Shown here piece by piece: positions 25,489 to 34,095 of a stretch of 64,000 nt of DNA. Made by a program: the position numbers and the translations under genes. How positions within the stretch are numbered: position 1 is the stretch's first letter; each line of letters opens with the position of its first letter. The notes under the pieces were generated by a model that was given only the letters and a program-made list of their open reading frames with translations, ran no database searches and was not told where the DNA came from. Origin of the DNA: Flavobacterium sp. 1 (lineage in GTDB: Bacteria; Bacteroidota; Bacteroidia; Flavobacteriales; Flavobacteriaceae); the NCBI RefSeq assembly GCF_002797935.1, contig NZ_PGER01000001.1, forward strand, positions 1 through 64,000, read 5' to 3'.

Positions 25489-26040
25489 ATAGGGATTTTC
25501 GGGAGCATTGGACCAAATAAGGTATTCACCTCCTAATTCCATGATTTGTTCTTTCCAGAAATGAAGCGTAGATTTTCCGATTATTTTATTCTCGTAACTG
25601 TTTTTTGTAATAATCCAAGAATTAGCTTTCATTTCATTTTCAAGCTGGTGTTCTTCCCATCCTGTGTAACCCAAAAAGAAACGGATGTTTTCTTTTTTGA
25701 TTTGACCGCTATTGATGAGGTCTTTGGTAGAATCAAAGTCTCCTCCCCAATAGATTCCATTGGATATCTCAATGCTGTTGGGTATTAATTTTGGAATATT
25801 ATGAATGAAGTACAAATTGTCTTGTTCTACAGGACCACCATTGAATATTTTGAAATTAGCATTAATTTCTGGAATCAAATCATTGATTGTATATTTCAGC
25901 GGTTTGTTCATAATGAAGCCTACCGAACCATCTTGATTGTGATCTGCTAATAGGATTACAGATCTATTAAATGACAAATCTCCTATTATTGATGGTTCAG
26001 CAATAAGTAAATACCCTTTTTTTAATTTTTCTGAAATCAT
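25480..26040 (-). CDS. YqgE/AlgH family protein
   Basis: 186 residues. Typical YqgE pattern: KGYLLIAEPSIIGD, FNRSVILLADH, GSVGFIMNKPL, FNGGPVEQDNLYFIH and FFLGYTGWEEHQLENE. The family is widespread but its role is unclear. The gene's 3' end overlaps the convergent aminotransferase by 9 bases. Confidence 0.92.
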   Translation of the reverse strand: MISEKLKKGYLLIAEPSIIGDLSFNRSVILLADHNQDGSVGFIMNKPLKYTINDLIPEINANFKIFNGGPVEQDNLYFIHNIPKLIPNSIEISNGIYWGGDFDSTKDLINSGQIKKENIRFFLGYTGWEEHQLENEMKANSWIITKNSYENKIIGKSTLHFWKEQIMELGGEYLIWSNAPENPYLN

Positions 26041-26120
26041 AAGGCTATATTTTTAATTAAATTTAAGGAAAATTAAATAGAATAACCAAATTTTTTGAGT
26101 CATATTCGTTTAAAAGCACA

Positions 26121-26148
26121 AAAAAACCCTCCAATTGGAAGGTTTAAT
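26121..26148 (-). terminator. Terminator of the HU gene
   Basis: On the minus strand AACCTTCC and GGAGGGTT pair around AATT, with a T run after. It lies 21 bases past the HU stop. Confidence 0.75.
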
Positions 26149-26168
26149 TATATAAAATAAACTATAAA

Positions 26169-26441
26169 TTAGTTTACAGCTCCTTCTAAATCTGCTCCAG
26201 CTTTGAATTTTACAACATTCTTTGCAGCGATTTGAATGGTTTTTCCAGTTTGAGGATTTCTTCCGTCTCTTGCTGCTCTTGAAGATACAGACCAAGATCC
26301 AAATCCTACTAAAGATACTTTACCACCTTTTTTCAAAGTACCACCTACATTTCCTAAAAATGATTCAAGCGCTAATTTTGCAGCGGCTTTAGTAATTCCT
26401 GCATCTGCAGCGATAGCGTCGATTAATTCTGATTTGTTCAT
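26169..26441 (-). CDS. HU-family DNA-binding protein
   Basis: A 90-residue nucleoid protein that bends DNA as a dimer. The pattern is complete: MNKSELIDAIA at the start, the GFGSWSV turn, the DNA-binding arm with RDGRNPQTGKTIQI, and AAKNVVKFKAG at the end. It has its own strong promoter (26485-26514) and terminator, so it is a single-gene unit. Confidence 0.97.
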   Translation of the reverse strand: MNKSELIDAIAADAGITKAAAKLALESFLGNVGGTLKKGGKVSLVGFGSWSVSSRAARDGRNPQTGKTIQIAAKNVVKFKAGADLEGAVN

Positions 26442-26484
26442 AATAATGGATGTTAATTGTTGGTTAAAATAATTGTTAATAGAA

Positions 26485-26514
26485 CAAAATTAGCAGGAAA
26501 TACGGTGTATGCAA
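26485..26514 (-). promoter_or_regulatory. Promoter of the HU gene
   Basis: TTG (26514-26512), 19 bases and TAATTTTG (26492-26485) on the minus strand match the consensus exactly. The leader would be about 40 bases. Confidence 0.8.
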
Positions 26515-26621
26515 ATGTTTTATACAAAATTAGCGTGTTTTGTTAATAACTTGCTTTTATTGTTCATAAAGTAAGATAAAATTCTGAAATAAACACCCTC
26601 TAACCCTTGTTTTTATTGACA

Positions 26622-27569
26622 TTAATACGCTTTTGCACTTTCCGAAAAAGTAATACCGTTTAATAATTCAGCAGTTGTCATTTTCTTTTTTCCGGGAAAT
26701 TGTAAACTTAATATTTGAATAAAGCCTTCATCCGCTGCAATTTTCATTTCTTTTTTAGTGTAGATTAGAGTGCCAATTTCATGATTGTGCTTTTCTAAAA
26801 TTGCTTTGGCCTCATATATTTTTACATTCCATTCTTGATCCTTGTCTCCAAAATAGCACCAAGCAGCAGGATAAGGGCTTAATCCTCTTATAAGGTTGTG
26901 GATGTCTGTTTTAGATTTTGACCAGTCAATTTTGCAGTTCTCCTTATTTAGCTTATAAGCGGTTTTGATGTCTGAAGTGTCATTTTGAATAGTTGTTGTT
27001 ACTTTGCCGTTTTCAATCAATTTCAAAGTATCAATAACAGTGTCACATCCCAAATGCATCAAGCGGTCGTGAAGCTGTCCGGCATTTTCGGTATTGTCGA
27101 TCGCTGTCTCACTGCTTAAAATCATTGCGCCAGTATCTATTTTGTCATCAATAAAAAAAGTGGTAACACCAGTTTTCGTTTCTCCATTAATTATTGCCCA
27201 ATTTATTGGTGCCGCTCCTCTATAATTAGGAAGCAATGAAGCGTGCAGATTAAATGTTCCCAGAGCAGGCATTTCCCATACCGCTTTTGGCAGCATTCTA
27301 AATGCAACTACGATTTGTAAATTGGCATTTAATGATTTTAATTCTTCAAGAAAAGCCTCGTCCTTTAAATTTGTTGGCTGTAATAAGTGTAAATTATTTT
27401 CTAAAGCATATTCTTTTACAGCCGAATATTTTATTTTCTGTCCTCGGCCGGCTGGTTTGTCTGCAGCAGTGATTACGCCAGCTACTTCATAATTGTTTTT
27501 GATTAGGGTGTCTAGAATTCCAACTGCAAATTCTGGAGTTCCCATAAATATGATTCTTAATTTTTCCAT
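26622..27569 (-). CDS. fmt: Methionyl-tRNA formyltransferase
   Basis: Formylates the initiator Met-tRNA with 10-formyl-THF. 315 residues, normal length. N-terminal MGTPEFAVGIL, the catalytic region FNLHASLLPNYRGAAPINWA (Asn, His) and the Asp in FFIDDKIDTGA are present. The C-terminal OB-like domain follows. Start and recQ stop share the base at 27569, so the pair is translated as an operon recQ-fmt. Confidence 0.96.
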   Translation of the reverse strand: MEKLRIIFMGTPEFAVGILDTLIKNNYEVAGVITAADKPAGRGQKIKYSAVKEYALENNLHLLQPTNLKDEAFLEELKSLNANLQIVVAFRMLPKAVWEMPALGTFNLHASLLPNYRGAAPINWAIINGETKTGVTTFFIDDKIDTGAMILSSETAIDNTENAGQLHDRLMHLGCDTVIDTLKLIENGKVTTTIQNDTSDIKTAYKLNKENCKIDWSKSKTDIHNLIRGLSPYPAAWCYFGDKDQEWNVKIYEAKAILEKHNHEIGTLIYTKKEMKIAADEGFIQILSLQFPGKKKMTTAELLNGITFSESAKAY

Positions 27570-29464
27570 CAGGTTTTTAAAGTGTATTTGTTGTTTTTTT
27601 GAATTATTAAAAAATCATCTTCTAATAATTGCTGTAATACAAAGATAACATCGTCTGCAGTATTTTTGGTTTTGTTTTGAATTTCTCTCGAGCTTAGGTC
27701 TTCATTTTGCAATAAGGCTATAATTTTTTTAGAAAGAGCAATAAAATCTTTTTTTGGTTTTGTTTGTGTGATGCAGTAAGAGCAGATCCCACAATCAGCA
27801 GTTGCTTTTTCTCCAAAATAGTCTAAAATCATTTTGCTTTTGCAGGTGTTTTTATCTGCTGCATATTTTAATACCGATTGTAATTGTTCTTTTTTGAGTT
27901 CATTTTGCCGAACCAAATGTTTCGAAATTTTATTAATCGTCCTTTCATCTTCCCGAATTTCATTAAAAATTAGAACAGCATCATTGTTTTTCGAATGGTA
28001 TTCAATAATTTCTTTGTCTTTTAATTTATGTAAAACGGCAAGTATTTCTGCCTCCGAATGGTTTGATTTTTTGGTAATCAAGGGTAAATTAAAAGCAGTC
28101 TGCATTTCATAAACGCCAGGATACGTTCTCAGGATAGTCAAAATAATCTCCTCATCATTTGGATTCAAGCTGGTGTATCGAATAACTTCTTTAGACGGGA
28201 TTATAAATTGTAACGTAATTTTTTCTGAAAATTCTTGAGATAAAGTTATAACTCCCTGTCCGTCCAAAAATCGCATTGCATTAAACGTTTTTAACGTTGG
28301 AAAATCGTATTTATGACAAAAATGATTCAAATTAAACATAAATTCTTCGTTTATTCCTTCTCCATAAGCTATTTGAAAATAGTTGCAAAGTTTAATGTAC
28401 ACAGTTGTCAAAAATGCTTTGTCCGGCAAAACTTTTATAAATTGATTTTCGGTCTGAATAATGTCCGTAGGGCTGGTTAGCAAAATTGCGAAAGCTTTCT
28501 CTCCGTTTCTGCCGGAACGTCCCGCTTCCTGATAATAGTTTTCTATGTTTTCGGGCAGCTGAATGTGAATTACTGTTTTGACATTGGGCTTGTCAATTCC
28601 CATTCCAAAAGCATTCGTGGCGACAATAACCTGCGCTTTTTCTTCCATCCAGAGCTGCATGTTTTTATCTTTTTCTCTGGAGGTAAGTCCGCCGTGATAA
28701 TATGTAGCCCGAAATCCTAAAGTTTGTAATTGAGAAGAAATTTCCAAACAGGCTTTCCGATTTCGAACATAAATAATAGAAGGCTGGGGATTTTTTTTGA
28801 GAATCTGTTCAATTCGAAAAAGTCTGTCTTCCACCTCAAAAACCATATAAGCGATATTCTTTCTGGCAAAAGATTTTTCAAACTGAACAGGATTTTGCAT
28901 TCCTAATTCAGTGATTATATCTTCTTTTACTTGAGGAGTTGCCGTTGCTGTCAGAGCCAAAAAAGGAACTTTTGGGAAATGGTTTTTTAATGCCGAAATT
29001 TTCAAATAAGCTGGACGAAAATCATGTCCCCACTGCGAAACACAATGCGCTTCATCAATGGTTATCAGGTTTATTGGGAGGTTTTTTATTCGGTCCAGAA
29101 TCCAATCCGATTGCAGGCGCTCGGGAGAAACATATAGGAATTTATAACTCCCAAATTGGCAATTATCCAATAAATCAATAATCTCTTCAGTCTTGATGCC
29201 TCCGGTGAGAGCAATAGCTTTGATACCGCGTTGCTGCAGATTAGCCACTTGGTCTTTCATCAGCGCGACCAAAGGCGAAATGACCAAACAGATTCCTTCA
29301 TTCATAAGAGCTGGCACCTGAAAACAAATCGATTTCCCGCCTCCCGTTGGCATCAATGCAAAAGTATCATGACCACCCAAAACAGAATCAATAACTTCGT
29401 TTTGTAACGACCTGAAGGTATCGTGCTGCCAATATTTCTGAAGAATTGCTAATGCTGTTGGCAT
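27569..29464 (-). CDS. recQ: ATP-dependent DNA helicase RecQ
   Basis: A 3'-5' DNA helicase in recombination and fork repair. 631 residues. Walker A LMPTGGGKS, the DEAH box TIDEAHCVSQWGHDFRP with the RecQ aromatic loop, and the motif VI region YQEAGRSGR are present. The RQC zinc cysteines appear as CKSKMILDYFGEKATADCG and CSYC. The end is a winged-helix-like part. No clear HRDC domain is visible, as in many Bacteroidota RecQ proteins. It is the first gene of recQ-fmt. Confidence 0.95.
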   Translation of the reverse strand: MPTALAILQKYWQHDTFRSLQNEVIDSVLGGHDTFALMPTGGGKSICFQVPALMNEGICLVISPLVALMKDQVANLQQRGIKAIALTGGIKTEEIIDLLDNCQFGSYKFLYVSPERLQSDWILDRIKNLPINLITIDEAHCVSQWGHDFRPAYLKISALKNHFPKVPFLALTATATPQVKEDIITELGMQNPVQFEKSFARKNIAYMVFEVEDRLFRIEQILKKNPQPSIIYVRNRKACLEISSQLQTLGFRATYYHGGLTSREKDKNMQLWMEEKAQVIVATNAFGMGIDKPNVKTVIHIQLPENIENYYQEAGRSGRNGEKAFAILLTSPTDIIQTENQFIKVLPDKAFLTTVYIKLCNYFQIAYGEGINEEFMFNLNHFCHKYDFPTLKTFNAMRFLDGQGVITLSQEFSEKITLQFIIPSKEVIRYTSLNPNDEEIILTILRTYPGVYEMQTAFNLPLITKKSNHSEAEILAVLHKLKDKEIIEYHSKNNDAVLIFNEIREDERTINKISKHLVRQNELKKEQLQSVLKYAADKNTCKSKMILDYFGEKATADCGICSYCITQTKPKKDFIALSKKIIALLQNEDLSSREIQNKTKNTADDVIFVLQQLLEDDFLIIQKNNKYTLKT

Positions 29465-29516
29465 TATTTCTAGTTTAGATTCTTACTAATTTACAATATT
29501 GAAATTCAATAAATTG

Positions 29517-30050
29517 CTAAATTTTATCTAATATAAAAAGAATTCGGTTATCAATACTATCTTTTGGCACTTCAATTAAGTCGTAACCGTAATTAGTGTA
29601 TGTTTTTGTTAGGTGTTTGTATATCGTTTTTGCCTGGTCAAAGTTCTCGTAACGCTCACTGTCACTTTCATAAATCTCTTCCCAAGGGGGAAGAATGAAA
29701 ATTTTAGTATACGCATTTTCCTTACAGGCATCAATAAAATGATTAGGGTAATCATCACCTATATAATCTAAGTAGGCTACAACATCAGGGATTCCACGGT
29801 CAATAAATACCCATTGATGAGGTTCATTTTGGGCGTTATTGTATTGCTTAATTCTGCCGTCAAGCAACATTTGGCTAAACAATAAAGGATCTTCCAGAAA
29901 CAATTGCTCAATGCCTCGTTTTTGAGCTTCAAGTGTAACTTCACGAGAAATTTCAGGATAACAGCAATAACCTTTAGCAACCAAACCATTAATGATAGAA
30001 CTTTTCCCCGTACCAGGACCTCCAATGATAACAATAATTTCTTTCTGCAC
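29517..30050 (-). CDS. AAA nucleotide-binding kinase-like protein
   Basis: A 177-residue P-loop protein (AAA_28/NadR-kinase-like). Walker A is GGPGTGKSS near residues 10-18. Further features are CYPEISREV and FIDRGIPDVVAYLDY, typical of the family. The substrate is unknown. Ttd14- or NadR-like nucleotide or vitamin kinases are the nearest comparison. The start ATG at 30050 has the family sequence KEIIVIIGGPGTGK. Confidence 0.85.
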   Translation of the reverse strand: MQKEIIVIIGGPGTGKSSIINGLVAKGYCCYPEISREVTLEAQKRGIEQLFLEDPLLFSQMLLDGRIKQYNNAQNEPHQWVFIDRGIPDVVAYLDYIGDDYPNHFIDACKENAYTKIFILPPWEEIYESDSERYENFDQAKTIYKHLTKTYTNYGYDLIEVPKDSIDNRILFILDKI

Positions 30051-30370
30051 TTTCTGTAATTAAGCGGCAAAAATACTCAAACTTATTTGTATTTGAAACC
30101 TTTATTTAGGACTAATTATGAGCAAATAATAAGGAGCGAAACAAAAGGCTTTTCAGGAAATAGGATTCCTGCTGTCCGCTGTATTCCCGATTTAGAATAA
30201 CTGCGGCAAAAAAGCCTTGTTTTTCTAAATCGGGAGATGCCGCTTCCATCAGGGCTAGGCTGGAGTCATGGTGTTTTTTTGGAAACATAGTGTCAAAAAG
30301 ATAAGTTATATATTCTTTATCATAAAATCTAAAATCTAAAACGTATATTTGCGTTTATTTTTATTTAGGA
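30051..30370. other. Divergent intergenic region with dispersed repeat
   Basis: No gene. It holds a copy of the dispersed repeat (30168-30260) and a -7 box TATATTTG (30344-30351) before the DUF493 gene, without a clear TTG at -33. Confidence 0.7.
30168..30260 (+). repeat. Dispersed intergenic repeat, copy A
   Basis: A left arm CCTGCTGTCCGCTGTATTC and a right arm GCCGCTTCCATCAGGGCTAG flank a variable hairpin whose stems are TCCCGATTTAGAA (30185-30197) and its mirror (30223-30235). The arms match the copies at 43169-43235 (reversed) and 53990-54125. Confidence 0.75.
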
Positions 30371-30667
30371 ATGAGCGACGACAACGAAAAAAAGACTGCT
30401 GAGTTTTATGAAAGACTTAAGGCCGAATTAGACAATAGTAATTCTTGGCCAGCGCTATATTTGTTTAAATTTATAGTGCCTACAAATGAGGACAATATCC
30501 TAAAAGTGGAAAATGCCTTCAACTGTATGGGAGCTGTAATCAAAACAACAAAATCCAAAACCGGGAAATTCACCAGTATTTCAGTAGATGTAACGGTTAA
30601 AGATTCTCAAGAAATAATAGATAAGTACCAAGAATTATCCACAATAGAAGGTATAGTTTCCTTATAA
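30371..30667 (+). CDS. DUF493 (YbeD-like) family protein
   Basis: 98 residues. The pattern WPALYLFKFIVPTNEDNI, then SKTGKFTSISVDVTVKDSQE and the end YQELSTIEGIVSL, fits the ACT-like DUF493/YbeD family, thought to be regulatory. The exact role is unknown. The next gene starts 2 bases after its stop. Confidence 0.9.
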   Translation: MSDDNEKKTAEFYERLKAELDNSNSWPALYLFKFIVPTNEDNILKVENAFNCMGAVIKTTKSKTGKFTSISVDVTVKDSQEIIDKYQELSTIEGIVSL

Positions 30668-30669
30668 TT

Positions 30670-31377
30670 ATGATCGAAAAATATAAAAAAGAAAATGCGA
30701 ATGATGTAGTTTTCAACCTGGAATACAATTCCGAAAGAGAACATTTAATCATTCCAGAGTACGGCCGTCATTTGCAAAAACTGATCGAGCAGGCTACTAT
30801 TATTGAAGATGATGAAAAACGGAACAAAGCGGCAAAATACATTATTCAGGTAATGGGAAGCTTGAATCCTCATTTGCGTGACGTACCCGATTTTCAGCAT
30901 AAGCTTTGGGATCAGCTTTTTATCATGTCTGATTTTAAATTAACAGCCGATTCTCCTTACCCAATTCCTTCAAGAGAAGTACTGCAGCTTAAGCCGGATG
31001 TTTTAAAGTACCCGCAAAATTTTCCGAAATACAGGTATTATGGTAACAATATCAAATATATGATAGATGTAGCCAACAAATGGGAGGAAGGTGAAATGAA
31101 AAGTGCATTGGTAAAAGTAATTGCCAATCACATGAAAAAATCTTATTTGAGCTGGAATAAAGATACCGTAAAAGACGATGTGATTTTCGAACATCTTTTT
31201 GAGTTATCAGACGGGAAGCTGAATTTACTGCAAAGTTCAGAAGAATTATTAAACACTACCGATTTGCTAAGAACCAATAAAAGGGTTTCTAATAAAATAG
31301 GTGTTGCAGGACAGCCAAAAATTCAAAGCAACAAGAATAATAAAAACGGAAAACCAAAACCGTTTCAAAAAAAGTAA
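30670..31377 (+). CDS. DUF4290 family protein
   Basis: 235 residues of a family found mainly in Bacteroidota (EYGRHLQKLIEQA, KYIIQVMGSLNPHLRD and FKHKLWDQLF-like pattern). The C-terminal tail is basic and disordered (KNNKNGKPKPFQKK). The function is unknown. It is co-transcribed with DUF493 and stands before murA, an arrangement I recall as usual in Flavobacteriia. Confidence 0.9.
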   Translation: MIEKYKKENANDVVFNLEYNSEREHLIIPEYGRHLQKLIEQATIIEDDEKRNKAAKYIIQVMGSLNPHLRDVPDFQHKLWDQLFIMSDFKLTADSPYPIPSREVLQLKPDVLKYPQNFPKYRYYGNNIKYMIDVANKWEEGEMKSALVKVIANHMKKSYLSWNKDTVKDDVIFEHLFELSDGKLNLLQSSEELLNTTDLLRTNKRVSNKIGVAGQPKIQSNKNNKNGKPKPFQKK

Positions 31378-31401
31378 ATAAAAAAAGAAGCTAAGACGCT
31401 G

Positions 31402-31477
31402 AGATCCTAAGTTTCTAAGATTTATAGGAACTTTTAGTTCAATGTCTTGGGAGTCTAGAATTTTAGAAACTTAGAAT
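31402..31477. repeat. Imperfect inverted repeat before murA
   Basis: GATCCTAAGTTTCTAAGATT is mirrored about 40 bases later by an arm containing TTTTAGAAACTTAGAATC, with about 18 of 20 bases matching. CTTAGAATCT-type words are common between genes of Flavobacterium. A role as attenuator for murA or a mobile palindromic repeat is possible. Confidence 0.55.
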
Positions 31478-31507
31478 CTGCAAGTCAAAGAATCTTAAAT
31501 CAAAAGC

Positions 31508-32824
31508 ATGGAAGTTTTCAAAATTGAAGGAGGAACACGTTTAAAAGGAGAAGTAATACCGCAAGGTGCCAAAAATGAAGCATTGCAAATTTTGTGTGCA
31601 GTACTTTTAACTCCAGAAAAAGTAACAATCAACAATATCCCGGATATTATCGATATCAATAAACTGATAACGCTGTTGGGGAATTTGGGAGTTAAAATAG
31701 AAAAACTAGGACATGGTTCTTATACTTTTCAATGTGATGAAGTAAATGTTGGATACTTAGAAACGGAAGCTTTCAAGAAAGAAGGTGGTTCGCTTCGCGG
31801 TTCTATTATGATTGTTGGACCGCTTTTGGCTCGTTTTGGAAAAGGATATATTCCGAAACCGGGAGGAGATAAAATTGGGCGTAGACGTTTGGATACCCAT
31901 TTTGAAGGATTTATCAATCTTGGAGCAAAATTTAGATACAATAGAGAAGATCATTTTTATGGAGTAGAAGCTCCAAATGGACTTACTGGTGCCGATATGT
32001 TACTTGATGAAGCATCTGTAACAGGAACTGCCAATATTGTGATGGCAGCTGTTTTAGCCAAAGGAAGAACAACAGTTTACAATGCCGCTTGCGAGCCTTA
32101 CCTGCAGCAGCTTTGTAAAATGCTGAATTCGATGGGAGCCAAAATTACAGGTGTTGGATCTAATTTATTGACAATTGAAGGAGTTGAAAAATTAGGAGGC
32201 TGTGAGCATAGAATTTTGCCGGATATGATCGAAATCGGTTCTTGGATTGGTTTAGCTGCTATGACTAGAAGCGAAATCACTATTAAGGACGTGAGCTGGG
32301 AAAATCTTGGAGTTATTCCAAATGTTTTTAGAAAATTAGGAATTACTCTTGAAAAAAGAGGAGATGATATTTATATTCCGGAACATAAAGACGGTTATGA
32401 AGTAAAAACAGATATCGACGGCTCGATTCTTACAATTGCTGATGCGCCTTGGCCTGGATTTACACCCGATTTATTGAGCATCGTTTTGGTAGTCGCTACT
32501 CAAGCCAAAGGAGATGTTTTGATACACCAAAAAATGTTTGAAAGCCGTTTATTCTTCGTTGATAAACTGATTGACATGGGAGCAAAAATCATGTTGTGTG
32601 ATCCGCATAGAGCTGTTGTTATTGGGCATGATTTTAAATCAGTACTGAAAGCAACTACAATGTCTTCTCCAGATATTCGTGCAGGAATATCATTATTGAT
32701 TGCAGCGCTTTCTGCAAAAGGAACCAGTACTATTCAAAATATTGAGCAAATTGATCGAGGATACGAACGCATAGACGAACGACTAAGAGCAATTGGAGCT
32801 AAAATAGTTCGAGAGAAACAATAA
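31508..32824 (+). CDS. murA: UDP-GlcNAc 1-carboxyvinyltransferase MurA
   Basis: First committed step of peptidoglycan synthesis, transfer of enolpyruvate from PEP to UDP-GlcNAc. 438 residues. Lys22-Asn23 (GAKNEALQ) at the active site are present. The loop that normally carries the catalytic Cys115 (E. coli numbering, PGGCxIG) reads KPGGDKIGRRRLD, so the residue is Asp121. Asp here is known in naturally fosfomycin-resistant MurA enzymes such as those of Mycobacterium and Chlamydia. The terminator at 32841-32873 closes the unit. Confidence 0.96.
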   Translation: MEVFKIEGGTRLKGEVIPQGAKNEALQILCAVLLTPEKVTINNIPDIIDINKLITLLGNLGVKIEKLGHGSYTFQCDEVNVGYLETEAFKKEGGSLRGSIMIVGPLLARFGKGYIPKPGGDKIGRRRLDTHFEGFINLGAKFRYNREDHFYGVEAPNGLTGADMLLDEASVTGTANIVMAAVLAKGRTTVYNAACEPYLQQLCKMLNSMGAKITGVGSNLLTIEGVEKLGGCEHRILPDMIEIGSWIGLAAMTRSEITIKDVSWENLGVIPNVFRKLGITLEKRGDDIYIPEHKDGYEVKTDIDGSILTIADAPWPGFTPDLLSIVLVVATQAKGDVLIHQKMFESRLFFVDKLIDMGAKIMLCDPHRAVVIGHDFKSVLKATTMSSPDIRAGISLLIAALSAKGTSTIQNIEQIDRGYERIDERLRAIGAKIVREKQ

Positions 32825-32840
32825 AGAATTATAATATTTT

Positions 32841-32873
32841 AAAAAACGCTTAAATAAAATTAAGCGTTTTTTT
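32841..32873 (+). terminator. Terminator of murA
   Basis: AAAACGCTTAA and TTAAGCGTTTT pair around a short loop, with a T run after. Confidence 0.85.
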
Positions 32874-32945
32874 ATACTGTTTAGTTCAAAATTTATTTGC
32901 GGTAAATTATAAACTAAATAGTGTTTACAATAAAAAAGATAAAAT

Positions 32946-33812
32946 ATGTCTAACGAAGAAAAAGCGATAAAGGCGACTTATTTTAGCATAATTGGAAATA
33001 CTTCTTTGGCTCTTATAAAAGGGCTGGCTGGTTTTTTCGGAAATTCCTATGCCTTAGTTGCAGATGCTATAGAATCAACAACGGATATTTTCGCTTCTCT
33101 GCTGGTGCTATTTGGCATAAAATATTCCAATAGGCCTGCAGATGACAATCATCCCTATGGACATGGAAGAGCCGAGCCATTAATAACATTTTTGGTTGTT
33201 GGTTTTTTGATTACTTCGGCTACAATTATAGGTTATGAAAGCATAATGAATATTCAAACGCCACACGGATTGCCAAAACCATGGACCCTTTTTGTACTTG
33301 GTGCAATTATTCTTTGGAAAGAGTATTCGTTTCGGTTGGTGATGAAAAGGAGTAAAGAAACCAATAGTTCGTCTCTAAAAGCTGATGCTTGGCATCATAG
33401 GAGTGATGCGCTGACTTCGATTGCCGCTTTTATTGGGATTTCGATCGCATTATTTTTCGGAAAAGGATATGAATCAGCCGATGATTGGGCAGCGTTGTTT
33501 GCATCGGTTTTTATACTTTATAATAGTTATCTGATTTTTAGACCGGCACTGGGCGAAATCATGGATGAACATTTATATGATGATTTGGTTGAAGAAATCA
33601 GGCAGGTTTCTCATCAGGTTGATGGAATTATCGATACCGAAAAATGTTTTATCCGTAAAGCAGGAATGAAATACCATGTGGATCTTCATGCACGGGTAAA
33701 TGGGGATATATCGGTAAAAGAAGGCCACGATTTGTCTCATAAACTCAAGGATACTTTGCGGGAGGAAATCCCTGAATTGGGTCATGTTTTAATACATATT
33801 GAGCCTAATTAA
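32946..33812 (+). CDS. Cation diffusion facilitator transporter
   Basis: A 288-residue CDF-type divalent metal/H+ antiporter of the inner membrane. Helix II carries DAIESTTD, helix V the HHRSD metal site (DAWHHRSDALTS), and the loop has NHPYGHGRAEPL. About six membrane helices and a C-terminal cytoplasmic domain (about 205-288, KYHVDLHARV) are seen. The substrate is probably Zn, Fe or Mn. The sequence does not decide. It stands alone between murA and DUF5686. Confidence 0.9.
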   Translation: MSNEEKAIKATYFSIIGNTSLALIKGLAGFFGNSYALVADAIESTTDIFASLLVLFGIKYSNRPADDNHPYGHGRAEPLITFLVVGFLITSATIIGYESIMNIQTPHGLPKPWTLFVLGAIILWKEYSFRLVMKRSKETNSSSLKADAWHHRSDALTSIAAFIGISIALFFGKGYESADDWAALFASVFILYNSYLIFRPALGEIMDEHLYDDLVEEIRQVSHQVDGIIDTEKCFIRKAGMKYHVDLHARVNGDISVKEGHDLSHKLKDTLREEIPELGHVLIHIEPN

Positions 33813-33930
33813 GTAGATTTTAGTTTAAAAAAACAAAACCAATATAATTTTTAAAAGTATTGGTTTTGTTTATTGTTGCTTTGATTTTGAATTACTTAAT
33901 TTATACTAATTTTGTTGGCTTGCACTTGCT

Positions 33931-34034
33931 CGCGTGAGGGATTATAGTGGAGCTCTTTTTCTTTTTCAATTGCCTCGGGTTTAAACCCGAGGCAATTGAA
34001 AAAGAAAAAAAGCGGGAACGGAAAGCCCGACCCG
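33931..34034. repeat. Repeat-like unit with variable palindrome, copy B
   Basis: The arms GAGGGATTATAGTGGAGCTC and GCGGGAACGGAAAGCCCGAC flank the perfect palindrome at 33956-34009. The plan resembles the dispersed repeat, but the arms differ, so it is a second type or a diverged copy. Confidence 0.5.
33956..34009. terminator. 54-bp perfect palindrome, bidirectional terminator
   Basis: Arms of 27 bases each with no mismatch, centred at 33982/33983 (CTCGGGTTT|AAACCCGAG). The outer parts are T-rich on one side and A-rich on the other, so it can end transcripts from both the CDF gene and the convergent DUF5686 gene. A second hairpin, TCTCGTC with GACGAGA, is at 34038-34057. Confidence 0.75.
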
Positions 34035-34095
34035 TAGTCTCGTCTTTTGGGACGAGATAGAGGGGCACGCCCATATGAATTAAGTGGTTTTTAAT

